Position numbers and translations under genes: made by a program. A stretch of 64,000 nucleotides of DNA from Desulfamplus sp. (GTDB taxonomy: Bacteria > Desulfobacterota > Desulfobacteria > Desulfobacterales > Desulfobacteraceae), in contig JADFZQ010000002.1 of the NCBI GenBank assembly GCA_015232455.1, positions 306,256-370,255 of the forward strand, in the 5' to 3' direction. Below, in pieces: positions 24,867 to 33,973 of this stretch (positions are counted from its first letter, which is position 1; the number at the start of each line of letters is the position of its first letter). Below the pieces are notes generated by a model. It ran no database searches. It was not told the DNA's origin and saw only the letters and a list, made by a program, of their open reading frames with translations.

Positions 24867-27674
24867 TCAAATAATCTGCCTCAAAACAAGGGGGAGAATC
24901 CCACCATTTCTGTAATAAGCAAGATCAACTTGGTTATCCAAACGAGAAATAACATCAAACTCCAACATATCACCATTATCCTTTTTAGCTTTAATCTTTA
25001 AAATACAGCCCGGCTCCATACTCTCAATGCCTGAAATGGTAAATATCTCTTTGCCCGTTAATCCTAAAGATTCATAGCTTTGATTATTAGCAAAAATTAA
25101 TGGCAGAACCCCCATTCCAACAAGGTTGCTTCTGTGAATTCTCTCAAAAGATTGTGCAATAACTGCTTTTATACCAAGCAAATTTGTCCCTTTAGCAGCC
25201 CAATCTCTTGAAGAGCCTGTGCCATACTCTTTGCCACCAAGAACAATTAAAGGAACTAACTCTTTAGCGTATTCCATAGCAGCATCAAATACAAAAGCAA
25301 CTCTATTTTCTGGCATTTTAAGCGTAAAACTACCTGAATTAGGGTAATTAGCTGAATCAGATTGATTACCTGCTTTTTCAAATATCCTATTTTTTATACG
25401 AATATTTCCAAAAGTTCCTCTCATCATAACCTCATGGTTGCCGCGTCTTGATCCGTATGAGTTAAAATCATTTGGAGTAACGCCGTAAGATTGAAGGTAG
25501 AGACCAGCAGGATAATCTTTTCTTATAGTTCCAGCAGGAGATATATGGTCTGTAGTTATTGAATCTCCAAGCATAAGAAGGGGTCTTGCATTTTCAATAT
25601 CTTTGGGTAGTGTTGGCTCTTTTTTGAAACCCTCAAAAAATGGAGGTCTTCTGATATAAAGAGAATCTTTCTCCCATTGAAAAGTTTTGCTTTCAGCAAC
25701 ATCAAGCTCTTGCCATAGTTTATCGCCTTTAAATATTGTAGAGTACTGGTCAATAAAATACTCTTCTTTAACATGCTCTGAAACAATTTGTTGGATTTCA
25801 CTTTCAGTTGGAAAAATATCTTTCATAAAAACTGGTTTTTGCGTGGTGCTAATTGATGAATCTTGAGAATTTGGGTTATTTATATTTGAGTAACCAATTG
25901 GCTCTTTATCAAAGTCAATATCAACTCTGCCAGCCAAAGCGTAGATAACCACAAGAATTGGAGACATAAGATAGTTTGCCTTTGTGCTTTGGTGAACCCT
26001 TGCCTCAAAGTTTCTGTTACCAGATAGAACAGAGGCAACTTTTAGATCATTGGCTTTAATTGCCTCTTCAACACCAGCACATAGAGGACCACTGTTGCCA
26101 ATACAGGTCATGCAGCCAAAACCAGAAGTATGGAAACCCAATTTTTCAAGATATGGCATAAGTCCTGATGATTTTAGATAGTCAAGAACAACCTTTGAAC
26201 CGGGAGAAAGAGAAGTTTTAACAAAAGATGGAACTTGAAGACCAAGCTCTACAGCCTTTTTGGCAACAAGACCAGCACCTACCATTACACTTGGATTTGA
26301 TGTGTTTGTGCAAGATGTGATTGCGGCAATTACAACACTTCCATTTGTGATGGTTAGCTTATTGTTAGAGGCAGGAGTAAAACTACTTTTAACATTATCA
26401 GGTTGAACTCCTAAATTTGCATCATCAGTCTGGGGCTTTGATTTTGCATCATCAACATTTAAAGTTACGATTGGATTGCTGCCTGATTTAAACTCTTTAA
26501 CAAAAGAGTCTTTAACATCTGTAAGATAAATTCTATCTTGCGGTCTATAAGGTCCAGCAACTGATGGTCTAACTTCAGAGAGATCAATATCAACTATTCT
26601 TGTAAATTCAATAGATTCATCTCCTTTACAAAACAGAGAACACTCTTTAGAGTAATTTTCAATGAATTTAGTTAAATGACCTCTGCCTGTCATGGCAAGG
26701 TAGCTTATTGTATTCTCATCAACAGGAAAAAAGCCCATAGTTGCACCATATTCAGGAGACATATTTGCTATTGTTGCTCTATCTGTTAATGATAGTGCTT
26801 TCATGCCTTGTCCTGTAAACTCAACAAATTTTTCAACAACCTTCTCTTTTCGTAAAATATGGGTTATGTGAAGAACAATGTCAGTTGCTGTAACACCAGA
26901 AGTTGGTCTGCCAGTAAGATTTACGCCGATAACATCAGGAAGAGTCATAAAATATGGCTGACCTAACATCACAGCTTCAGCCTCAATACCACCAACACCC
27001 CAGCCAAGAACTCCAAGCCCGTTAATCATTGTTGTATGAGAATCTGTTCCAACAAGGGTATCTGGAAAGGCAATTGTTGCTCCATCACGATTTAGAGTGT
27101 TTACAACTTGTGCTAAATATTCAAGGTTCACCTGATGACAGATACCAGAACCAGGAGGAACTACTCTAAAGTTATCAAAACTTTTTTGTGCCCACTTAAG
27201 TAGTTTATAACGCTCAATGTTTCTTTTATATTCTAACTCAACATTTAGAGTTGCAGCATTTTTTGTTCCATGAAAGTCAACCTGAACAGAGTGGTCAACC
27301 ACAAGATCAACAGGCACAAGAGGGTTTATTCTTTCAGGCTCTCCTCCTGTTTCCATTACAGCATCACGCATAGAAGCAAGATCAACAACTGCTGGAACGC
27401 CTGTAAAGTCTTGCATCAGCACTCTTGCAGGGTGAAATGGAATCATAACAGGCTCATCAATTGGATGGCGTCCCCAGTTCAAGACATTTATAACATCTTG
27501 TTCTTTTACAATATCACCGTCTAAATTTCGTAAGAGATTTTCAAGCAATATTCTTATTGAAAAAGGCAGTCTCTGAATATCTGCAACCCCTTTTTGTTCA
27601 AGGATTGAGATATTACAAATCGTGTATGATTTATCGCCAATATGGAGTACTGTTTTGCATTCTGGCAGGCTCAT
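24867..27674 (-). CDS. acnA: aconitate hydratase (AcnA/IRP type)
   Basis: A 935-residue aconitase that interconverts citrate and isocitrate with a [4Fe-4S] cluster. Seen are FPDTLVGTDSHTTMINGLGV, the cluster ligands in AITSCTNTSNPSV (first Cys) and SGFGCMTCIGNSGPL (second and third), and swivel-domain motifs GDSITTDHISPAG, SRRGNHEVMMRGTFGN and GSSRDWAAKGT. The ordering matches the AcnA branch. It is longer than usual because of Asn/Ser-rich loops, one before the first Cys (SKPQTDDANLGVQPDNVKSS) and one after LAGRVDIDF (SNINNPNSQDSSISTTQK). It probably stands alone; ndk follows upstream on the same strand after a terminator. Confidence 0.95.
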   Translation of the reverse strand: MSLPECKTVLHIGDKSYTICNISILEQKGVADIQRLPFSIRILLENLLRNLDGDIVKEQDVINVLNWGRHPIDEPVMIPFHPARVLMQDFTGVPAVVDLASMRDAVMETGGEPERINPLVPVDLVVDHSVQVDFHGTKNAATLNVELEYKRNIERYKLLKWAQKSFDNFRVVPPGSGICHQVNLEYLAQVVNTLNRDGATIAFPDTLVGTDSHTTMINGLGVLGWGVGGIEAEAVMLGQPYFMTLPDVIGVNLTGRPTSGVTATDIVLHITHILRKEKVVEKFVEFTGQGMKALSLTDRATIANMSPEYGATMGFFPVDENTISYLAMTGRGHLTKFIENYSKECSLFCKGDESIEFTRIVDIDLSEVRPSVAGPYRPQDRIYLTDVKDSFVKEFKSGSNPIVTLNVDDAKSKPQTDDANLGVQPDNVKSSFTPASNNKLTITNGSVVIAAITSCTNTSNPSVMVGAGLVAKKAVELGLQVPSFVKTSLSPGSKVVLDYLKSSGLMPYLEKLGFHTSGFGCMTCIGNSGPLCAGVEEAIKANDLKVASVLSGNRNFEARVHQSTKANYLMSPILVVIYALAGRVDIDFDKEPIGYSNINNPNSQDSSISTTQKPVFMKDIFPTESEIQQIVSEHVKEEYFIDQYSTIFKGDKLWQELDVAESKTFQWEKDSLYIRRPPFFEGFKKEPTLPKDIENARPLLMLGDSITTDHISPAGTIRKDYPAGLYLQSYGVTPNDFNSYGSRRGNHEVMMRGTFGNIRIKNRIFEKAGNQSDSANYPNSGSFTLKMPENRVAFVFDAAMEYAKELVPLIVLGGKEYGTGSSRDWAAKGTNLLGIKAVIAQSFERIHRSNLVGMGVLPLIFANNQSYESLGLTGKEIFTISGIESMEPGCILKIKAKKDNGDMLEFDVISRLDNQVDLAYYRNGGILPLVLRQII

Positions 27675-27717
27675 TATATTTTGCTCCTTTGTATTTAATT
27701 TGGATAGGATAAAGAAG

Positions 27718-27753
27718 AAATCCCCTTTCCGTTGGTTTATGGAGAGGGGATTT
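27718..27753 (-). terminator. rho-independent terminator of ndk
   Basis: AAATCCCCT at 27718-27726 pairs perfectly with AGGGGATTT at 27745-27753; on the minus strand the hairpin is followed by TTTCTTCTTT. It lies 39 bases after the ndk stop. Confidence 0.7.
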
Positions 27754-27791
27754 CTAAGGTTTGGAACTTATAAAATTTGAACGGGAAAGAA

Positions 27792-28208
27792 TCAACCAAC
27801 TATTTCCATCGTGCTGAAAAAATAAGCAATCTCAAATGCTGCTGTCTCTGGTGCGTCAGAACCATGAACCACATTTTTCTCAATATCAGTTGCATAATCT
27901 CTTCTGATTGTACCCTCTTCGGCATTTTTAAAATTAGTTGCACCCATAAGTTTGCGATTTTTTGCAATAACATCTTCTCCCTCAAGAACCATAGCTACAA
28001 TTGGTCCTGAAGTCATAAACTCAGTCAAACTTTTAAAAAAAGGTCTCTCTTTATGAACAGCATAAAAACCTTCTGCCTGCTTTTGGCTTAAATGCAGTTT
28101 TTTCATAGCAACAACTTTGATCCCAGCGGTCTCAAAGCGTTTGATAACTTCACCAATAATATTTTTAGCAACACCGTCTGGTTTGATTAAAGATAATGTT
28201 CTCTCCAT
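27792..28208 (-). CDS. ndk: nucleoside diphosphate kinase
   Basis: A 138-residue protein: [20 protein letters not shown] at the start, [20 protein letters not shown] in the centre, the ATGA-type stretch [20 protein letters not shown], and the active-site His in [17 protein letters not shown] (N-x-x-H-G-S-D). It transfers the gamma phosphate from ATP to other NDPs through phospho-His. Length and motifs are normal. The 328 bases upstream to the HesB-like gene hold only AT-rich DNA with no gene seen. Confidence 0.96.
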   Translation of the reverse strand: MERTLSLIKPDGVAKNIIGEVIKRFETAGIKVVAMKKLHLSQKQAEGFYAVHKERPFFKSLTEFMTSGPIVAMVLEGEDVIAKNRKLMGATNFKNAEEGTIRRDYATDIEKNVVHGSDAPETAAFEIAYFFSTMEIVG

Positions 28209-28536
28209 TATTAAATATCCTTCACATTTTCAAATCGTTAATATTCTTAAGATATAAAGCTACAAGGTTAATATATTAGGTAAATGTTTAATACAAAAAC
28301 TTGAAATGCCTGTTATCATACAAATTGGTTTCAAGTCAATAATTGCTGATTTAAAGATTTGATAACTTTTGACAAATTGATAAATTTATATGGTAATTTC
28401 CAAATTCCAGACTTCTTGTTTTCAAACTCCAGACAGCTTGACAATAGAGTTTAGTATGGTTAAGATAAACACATATCAGCAAAAACGATTTTTACAAAGA
28501 GTGCTGAATAAAAAATAAATTTAAGGAGAATATACT

Positions 28537-28854
28537 ATGATTGACATGACAAATTCTGCAAAAATGCAGATAGAGGAATATTTTAATGGCAGAGAGATTT
28601 CGCCTATAAGAATTTTCCTAAATTCAGGTGGGTGAGGTGGTCCATCTCTTGCAATGGCTCTGGATGAGCCTAAGAAAAACGATGATACCTATGATGTTCA
28701 AGGGTTTAAATTTGTTGTTGATAAAGAGTTTATGAAACAGGCAAAACTTATTAAAATCGACTTTACAGGCATGGGTTTTAGATTAGATTCCAAAATTGAC
28801 TTTGGAGAATCTGGATGCTCAAGTTGTGGAACAAGCGGTAAGTGCTGCTCATGA
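28537..28854 (+). CDS. HesB/IscA-like selenoprotein (UGA = Sec33)
   Basis: The frame from ATG 28537 (ribosome site AAGGAG at 28523-28528) reads MIDMTNSAKMQIEEYFNGRE, ISPIRIFLNSGG, then TGA at 28633-28635, then GGPSLAMALDEPKKND and on to a C-terminus GCSSCGTSGKCCS, stopping at 28854. Total 105 residues if TGA is read. The fold matches HesB/IscA-type proteins, whose first conserved Cys stands in S-G-G-C-G-G-P-S-L; here that Cys is the TGA codon. A HesB-like selenoprotein family of this design is known from delta-proteobacteria. A SECIS-like hairpin follows. It stands alone with its own terminator. The reader should not start it at the internal ATG 28654. Role: probably Fe-S or thiol/redox chemistry, not proven. 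Confidence 0.9.
28639..28670 (+). promoter_or_regulatory. candidate bacterial SECIS hairpin of the HesB-like gene
   Basis: GGTCCATCT (28639-28647) pairs with GGATGAGCC (28662-28670) with one C-A mismatch and two G-U pairs; the loop is CTTGCAATGGCTCT. It starts three bases after the Sec codon and its loop lies 12-25 bases after it, the place where SelB-binding hairpins occur in bacteria. Confidence 0.65.
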
Positions 28855-28932
28855 TATTTAAATGCTGTTATGTTATTTGATAATCAAGCATTAAATCTAA
28901 ATTTTGTCAGTATTAAATTTGATAGATGATTT

Positions 28933-28968
28933 AAAAGGGTATTTCTTAACGAGGTGCCCTTTTTTATT
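28933..28968 (+). terminator. rho-independent terminator
   Basis: AAAAGGGTA (28933-28941) pairs with TGCCCTTTT (28955-28963), followed by more T residues. It closes the HesB-like selenoprotein transcript 79 bases after its stop. Confidence 0.8.
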
Positions 28969-28980
28969 TAAAGGTGGGTT

Positions 28981-29937
28981 ATGGATAGAAAATTGGTTTT
29001 AACACAAAATCTATTTGTGGCAATATCTATTATATTATCAATAATAATACAAATTGCTAATTGTAATTATGCAATTGCTAAAGATGAACCTGCTCCTGAA
29101 GTAGAACTTTCTCCAACAGCCCAACTCCTTTTGGGTAGCTGGAGTCGCTACAACAACAGGGTATATACATTACTAATCCTAAGAGCTAATGGAAATTGGT
29201 CATCTGATTATAGAATTGAAGGGGCTACCTCAAAAATAGTCGAACGTAAAGGAGAAGCCTCTGGGACATGGAAACTCGACGATAAAGCACTCACCTTTAC
29301 TGTTGTCACCTCTGATATGGAAGAAGTATGGCCTACTGGCACAGTTGCCCTTGAGATAGTGTCAATAGATGAAAAATCAATAACATTAAGATACCCTAAC
29401 GCAAGGCTTATAACATGGACAAAAGCTCGGGTTGAGAAAGATAAGAAAAAAGAAGAAGGTGCAGCTTCTATCAATCCTATAATTACAATGAAACCTATAG
29501 TTGTAAATCTAAATAAACTAAGCTCTAAAGATAATGACAGATACCTTTGTTTAGCTTTAGAACTCCACCTTGAAGAGATGGAAGCCACAGCGGCTATCCC
29601 TAAGCTCCACCCTCGTGCATGGGATTCAACTATTATATTTTTAAGTTCTCTTTTGTATAATGATGTCAAAACATTTGATGAGATGAAGTTGGTTACAGAT
29701 AGACTTACAAGAATACTTAATCCATATCTTGATGGATTACTTGCAGATGTTACATCAACCCATATAATGGTCTCATCAAGCATTGATAAAGTAGATGAAT
29801 TTATTATAGAACACTCCCCTCCACCAGTACTTGAAACACCTCCTGACGATGAAAATAAAGATGGAGATAAGGATAAAAAAGAAGAGAATGGTAAAGAAGA
29901 AAAAGGTAAAAAAGATAAGAAAAAAGATGATAAATAA
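28981..29937 (+). CDS. exported protein of unknown function
   Basis: 318 residues with an N-terminal signal peptide (MDRKLVLTQNLFVAISIILS, ending near AIAKDEPAPE). Residues about 50-140 look like a lipocalin-like beta domain of the sort seen in many short secreted proteins: LLGSWSRYNNRVYTLLILRA, NGNWSSDYRIEG, GEASGTWKLDDKALTFTV. After a Lys/Glu linker comes a helical segment, and the last 45 residues are almost all Lys, Glu and Asp. The start ATG has AAAGGTGGG before it. No known family can be named. It precedes leuC by 57 bp on the same strand, but a functional link is unlikely. Confidence 0.6.
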   Translation: MDRKLVLTQNLFVAISIILSIIIQIANCNYAIAKDEPAPEVELSPTAQLLLGSWSRYNNRVYTLLILRANGNWSSDYRIEGATSKIVERKGEASGTWKLDDKALTFTVVTSDMEEVWPTGTVALEIVSIDEKSITLRYPNARLITWTKARVEKDKKKEEGAASINPIITMKPIVVNLNKLSSKDNDRYLCLALELHLEEMEATAAIPKLHPRAWDSTIIFLSSLLYNDVKTFDEMKLVTDRLTRILNPYLDGLLADVTSTHIMVSSSIDKVDEFIIEHSPPPVLETPPDDENKDGDKDKKEENGKEEKGKKDKKKDDK

Positions 29938-29994
29938 AAACCGATTAAATAGAACAAAGACCATCATAAAATTATAGATGAGGAAAATAGAATA

Positions 29995-31395
29995 ATGGGT
30001 AAAACAGTTGCCGAAAAAATATTTGATGCACACCATGTTGATTGTCCATCTGGGGATATTCATGTCATAAGTTTAGATGCTGTATTCTGCCATGAAATTA
30101 CAACTCCAATTGCAATTACAGATTTGATGGCACGCGGTAAAGATAGAGTCTTTGATCCATCAAAGATAAAGGCTGTTATTGATCATGTAACTCCTGCTAA
30201 AGACTCTAAAACAGCTATGCAGGGTAAGATACTTAGAGATTGGGCAGTAAGACATGGAATAAAGGATTTTTTTGACATTGGAAGAAATGGTGTTTGTCAT
30301 GCCATTTTTCCTGAAAAAGGGTTTGTGCGTCCGGGATTTACAATAATCATGGGAGATTCTCACACATGCACTCACGGAGCTTTTGGAGCTTTTGCAGCAG
30401 GTGTTGGAACAACTGACCTTGAAGTTGGAATTTTAAAAGGAGTATGTGCTTTTAAAAAGCCTGAATCAATAAAAGTTAATATATTTAATAGCCTTCATGG
30501 TGCTGCAAATAACCCTCATAATCCAAGCAACCTTCATAATGAAACTAACCTTCATGATGCAGCTAAGCTCCATGATGTAAATAACATCAATAATTCAGGC
30601 TCTCTACTACCTAAAGGTGTTTATGCTAAAGATGTGATTCTTGCATTAATTGGACAAATCGGGGTTAATGGTGCAACAAACAAGGTTATAGAGTTTTGCG
30701 GACCAGTTGTAGATACAATGTCTATGGACGAGCGTATGACTCTTTGCAACATGGCAGTTGAAGCTGGAGCAACAAGCGGAATCTGTTCACCTGATATGAT
30801 AACTGTTGACTATTTATGGCAATTTATCAAAGATGAATATCAATCAAAAGAGGCAGCTCTTGAATCTTTCTCCAAATTTAGACCAGACAGCGATGCAGTT
30901 TATAGCAAAACAATTGATATGGATATATCAAATCTTGAACCTCAAGTAACTTATGGCTATAAGCCAGATCAAGTTAAGCCTGTTTCAGAGATGGAAGGAA
31001 CAAGGATAGATCAGGTTTATATAGGCTCTTGCACCAACGGTAGATTAGAAGACCTTGAGATTGCAGCCTCAATTCTTAAAGGGAAAAAAATTGCCGATTC
31101 TGTAAGAGGAATTGTCTCTCCCGCAACTCCTGATATTTATTCTAAAGCATTGGATAAAGGCATTATCAAAATATTTATGGACGCTGGCTTTTGTGTAACC
31201 AACCCAACTTGTGGAGCGTGTCTTGGAATGAGTAATGGTGTTCTTGCAGATGGTGAGGTTTGTGCAGCAACTACAAATAGAAACTTTAATGGTCGTATGG
31301 GTAAAGGCGGAATGGTTCACCTTATGAGTCCAGCTACTGCTGCTGCATCTGCAATTAAAGGTTATATTGCCAATTCAGAAATTTATTCGTTGTAA
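29995..31395 (+). CDS. leuC: 3-isopropylmalate dehydratase large subunit
   Basis: A 466-residue protein of the LeuC/HACN type. Seen: GDSHTCTHGAFGAFAAGVGT, VEAGATSGICSPD, IGSCTNGRLEDLEIAA with the first cluster Cys, and NPTCGACLGMSNGVLADGEV with the other two. With LeuD it isomerises 2- to 3-isopropylmalate in leucine synthesis. LeuD follows after a 136-bp gap. An extra loop of about 40 residues after CAFKKPESIKVNIFN contains repeated Asn-Leu-His units (SNLHNETNLHDAAKLHDVNN) that the family normally lacks; it sits between two conserved motifs and the frame is intact. Homoaconitase activity cannot be fully excluded. Confidence 0.93.
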   Translation: MGKTVAEKIFDAHHVDCPSGDIHVISLDAVFCHEITTPIAITDLMARGKDRVFDPSKIKAVIDHVTPAKDSKTAMQGKILRDWAVRHGIKDFFDIGRNGVCHAIFPEKGFVRPGFTIIMGDSHTCTHGAFGAFAAGVGTTDLEVGILKGVCAFKKPESIKVNIFNSLHGAANNPHNPSNLHNETNLHDAAKLHDVNNINNSGSLLPKGVYAKDVILALIGQIGVNGATNKVIEFCGPVVDTMSMDERMTLCNMAVEAGATSGICSPDMITVDYLWQFIKDEYQSKEAALESFSKFRPDSDAVYSKTIDMDISNLEPQVTYGYKPDQVKPVSEMEGTRIDQVYIGSCTNGRLEDLEIAASILKGKKIADSVRGIVSPATPDIYSKALDKGIIKIFMDAGFCVTNPTCGACLGMSNGVLADGEVCAATTNRNFNGRMGKGGMVHLMSPATAAASAIKGYIANSEIYSL

Positions 31396-31417
31396 GTTAT
31401 ATACTGTTCAAGGTCAT

Positions 31418-31486
31418 AAATTGAGTTCGCCTAAACTGTAGAGACGCTGTGCTGCGTATGTAGTTGAATATAAAAAGCTCAATTTA
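31418..31486. repeat. small inverted-repeat element between leuC and leuD
   Basis: AAATTGAGTT at 31418 and AAGCTCAATTT at 31476-31486 form the ends; between them is ctgtagagacgctgtgctgcg, a piece of a GTAGAGACGC palindrome that is complete at 47343. The same outer phrase (ggtcataaattgagtt / aactcaatttatgacc) recurs near 45508. Confidence 0.5.
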
Positions 31487-31531
31487 CAACACTTTTGAAA
31501 TTAAAAGAGGCTATAAAGAGGTCTAAAATAG

Positions 31532-32056
31532 ATGAAAAATTTTAACGGAAAAGTTCTTTTTCTTGATAGGTCTGATATTAACACAGACGAGATAATACCA
31601 GCAAAATATCTTACAGAGATAAGCAAAGAGGCTCTTAAACCTTATCTGCTTGAAGATATTGTTCTTCAAGGTTTTAATCCAGCAAAGGATATTAAAGATA
31701 AATCGGTTGTCGTAACACGGGACAATTTTGGTTGTGGCTCATCACGAGAACATGCACCTTGGGCATTTGAAGTCAATGGGATAAACTTGGTTATTGCCTC
31801 AGGGTTTGCAAGAATCTTTAGGCAGAATATGTTCAACTGCGGCATGATGGCAGTTGAGCTTGATAAGGCTTTGCTTGATAAAATTTTCACACTTTTTGCC
31901 AATAAAGATACATCACTTGAAACTGATATGGATAAGATGAACTTTAAATTCACTGCTGATGATTTAATGGAAATAGTCCCTTTTACAATTAGTGAGTATG
32001 ATTTCTCTCTTGTAAAAGCAGGTGGTTGGGTTGATTATGCGGATAAAAATTATTGA
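31532..32056 (+). CDS. leuD: 3-isopropylmalate dehydratase small subunit
   Basis: A 174-residue swivel-domain protein: VLFLDRSDINTDEIIPAKYL, then the substrate-binding loop NFGCGSSREHAPWAFEVNGI, then IASGFARIFRQNMFNCGM. It supplies the moving domain that closes the LeuC active site. Length is normal. It lies downstream of leuC on the same strand, separated by a small repeat element. The ATG at 31532 has only a modest ribosome-binding site (aaagaggtc). Confidence 0.93.
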   Translation: MKNFNGKVLFLDRSDINTDEIIPAKYLTEISKEALKPYLLEDIVLQGFNPAKDIKDKSVVVTRDNFGCGSSREHAPWAFEVNGINLVIASGFARIFRQNMFNCGMMAVELDKALLDKIFTLFANKDTSLETDMDKMNFKFTADDLMEIVPFTISEYDFSLVKAGGWVDYADKNY

Positions 32057-32076
32057 TTGTTAATCTCAAAATTCAC

Positions 32077-32110
32077 CTCCCGCCACTTACGGCTGGGAGA
32101 TTCATTTTTA
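32077..32110 (+). terminator. terminator after leuD
   Basis: CTCCCGCC (32077-32084) pairs with GGCTGGGAG (32091-32099) with one bulged T, followed by ATTCATTTTT. It lies 21 bases past the leuD stop. A second GC hairpin, GCCCC/GGGG near 32135-32150, follows. Confidence 0.65.
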
Positions 32111-32193
32111 TTGCAAAGCTCTGGTTAATACCTTGCCCCTTGCGGCGGGGTTCTTCATGAATTTTTACAATACATTATAAAGAATAACTTGTT

Positions 32194-32829
32194 ATGAAAA
32201 TTATAGAACCATATTTTGAAATATTAATGATGGCTGATGCAAAAGATATTTATCGCCATTTAGAACTTGCGGCTCGTAACTGCTACAAATCAGAAGAGCA
32301 TATTGCCCAAGGATCGGCAGAGGAGTTTTTAGAGCGTATCTTAAAATCTGGGCATGAGAGCGTTATTGAACATATCTCTATCACAGTTAGAATTGTCTGT
32401 GATAGAGGAGTTCTTGCAGAACTTACCCGCCACAGACTTGCTTCTTTCTCTGTTGAATCAACCAGATACGCAAACTATTCAAAGGATAAATTTGGTAGTG
32501 AAATCACTGTGATAAAACCATTTTTCTGGAAAGAGGATTCGGAACAATATAAAGAGTGGGAAAAGGCAATGCAAGCATCTGAAAAGGCTTACATGAATCT
32601 GATAAAAAGTGGAGCAAAGGCTCAAGAAGCAAGAAGTGTTCTGCCAAACAGCTTAAAAACAGATATTATAATCACTGCCAATATCCGCGAATGGCTGCAT
32701 ATTTTCAATCTTCGCTGCTCAAAAGCCTCACATCCACAGATGCGTCAGATTATGATTCCATTGCTTTCCGAGTTCAACAATAGGCTTCCTGTGCTTTTTG
32801 GTTCTATTTATGATAAATATAAAGCATGA
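32194..32829 (+). CDS. thyX: flavin-dependent thymidylate synthase
   Basis: A 211-residue protein with the ThyX motif RHRLASFSVESTRY (R-H-R-x7-S-x-R) and HESVIEHISITVRIVCDRGV upstream of it, and the later VLPNSLKTDIIITANIREW. It makes dTMP from dUMP using methylene-tetrahydrofolate and FAD/NADPH, and replaces ThyA. Length is normal. The stop codon lies inside a long inverted repeat (32814-32867). Confidence 0.95.
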   Translation: MKIIEPYFEILMMADAKDIYRHLELAARNCYKSEEHIAQGSAEEFLERILKSGHESVIEHISITVRIVCDRGVLAELTRHRLASFSVESTRYANYSKDKFGSEITVIKPFFWKEDSEQYKEWEKAMQASEKAYMNLIKSGAKAQEARSVLPNSLKTDIIITANIREWLHIFNLRCSKASHPQMRQIMIPLLSEFNNRLPVLFGSIYDKYKA

Positions 32830-32867
32830 TAATCTTAAATTATTGAGATAATCATGCTTTATATTTA
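32814..32867 (+). terminator. long inverted repeat overlapping the thyX stop
   Basis: A 22-base arm starting TAAATATAAAGCATGAT (32814-32835) pairs with the arm ending CATGCTTTATATTTA (32846-32867) with one mismatch; the loop is TAAATTATTG. The thyX stop codon (32827-32829) is inside the left arm. It is a probable terminator, possibly bidirectional, between thyX and the convergent hydrolase gene. Confidence 0.7.
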
Positions 32868-32958
32868 CTTTACGCAACTTCTTGCAAAACTTAGATTTAA
32901 CCATTAATTTTTTGGATAAAAATAAGGTTTGCAGGAGGGTAATTGGATAAAAATTTAT

Positions 32959-33855
32959 TTATTTAGGAAGCCTATCCTGATGCTTCAACATCTCTTCTAA
33001 AATTTCTGACCACCACATATTGTTAAGATTTGGCATAGCATGACCCATTCCTTTGATGATCTTTAATTTTGATTCAGGTATTGCATCTGCTGTTGCTTGT
33101 CCACCTGATAAAGGAACTAATGGATCATCATCACCATGTATAATAAGTGATGGAGTTTTAAGGGCGTTGAGAGCTGAGGTTCTATCTTTTTGCGTTAGAA
33201 TTGCAAGGTATTGACGTGCAATTCCATCTTGATAAAAAGAGCGATCATAAGATTGGGCTGCTAAATTTTTGTGAAACTCATCATCAAATTCAAGACCATT
33301 ACCATGAGCTAATCTAAAGAATTTAGCCATGTGTTCAATATAACTTTCGCGTTCAAAAGGAGCAGGAGCAAGCATTGCCTCCATTGCCTCTTTTGTTGGT
33401 TGAAAAGCTCTATTTTCCCCAGAATGGCTGTAGATAGATGTTAAACTCAATGTTTTATCAGGATATTTTATAGCAAAAGTTTGAGCAATAAATCCGCCCA
33501 TTGAGATACCGCAAATATGTGCTTTCTTAATATTGAGAAAATCAAGTAACCCTGATACATCATCTGCCATATCATCAATAGTGTATGGAACTGGCTCTGC
33601 TTTGCCCATAAAAAGAGCAAACATCTTTTGCATAATCTCTTGCATACTCATTCCATTGCACTTTTGAGATAATCCAATATCTCTATTATCAAATCTTATA
33701 ACATAGTAGCCGTTATCCGCCATCTTCTTGCAAAACTTGCTGTCCCATGCAATCAGTTGAATACCAAGACCAGCAATTAATAATACTGCTGGAGATGATG
33801 GTTCTCCAAATGTCTCATACTCAATATCAATTCCATTACTTTCAGCTTTTGCCAT
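32959..33855 (-). CDS. alpha/beta hydrolase
   Basis: A 298-residue protein with an alpha/beta hydrolase fold: FGEPSSPAVLLIAGLGIQLI, VIRFDNRDIGLSQK, the nucleophile elbow AHICGISMGGFIAQTFAIKY (G-I-S-M-G), TPSLIIHGDDDPLVPLSGGQ with the catalytic-type Asp, and IKGMGHAMPN with the His. All three members of the triad can be placed. Members of this group act on small esters, lactones or antibiotics. It stands alone, convergent with thyX. Substrate unknown. Confidence 0.82.
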   Translation of the reverse strand: MAKAESNGIDIEYETFGEPSSPAVLLIAGLGIQLIAWDSKFCKKMADNGYYVIRFDNRDIGLSQKCNGMSMQEIMQKMFALFMGKAEPVPYTIDDMADDVSGLLDFLNIKKAHICGISMGGFIAQTFAIKYPDKTLSLTSIYSHSGENRAFQPTKEAMEAMLAPAPFERESYIEHMAKFFRLAHGNGLEFDDEFHKNLAAQSYDRSFYQDGIARQYLAILTQKDRTSALNALKTPSLIIHGDDDPLVPLSGGQATADAIPESKLKIIKGMGHAMPNLNNMWWSEILEEMLKHQDRLPK

Positions 33856-33973
33856 TTACTCTGTCCTTTTTAATTCGTCTATATGTATAATCTTAAGTAT
33901 TAGTCGCAACATACTATTAAGAGCCTTAATATTTAGACAGACTCTTAATAGTAAAAAAATACAATCCTATTTC

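Noticed and set aside
28654..28854. A 66-codon gene starting at the internal ATG.
   Set aside because: The upstream frame with a ribosome site and the TGA at codon 33 explain it as the tail of a selenoprotein.
29208..29957. A 249-codon hydrophobic/Ser-rich minus frame.
   Set aside because: Mirror image of the Lys/Glu-rich exported protein on the plus strand; its composition follows from the complement.
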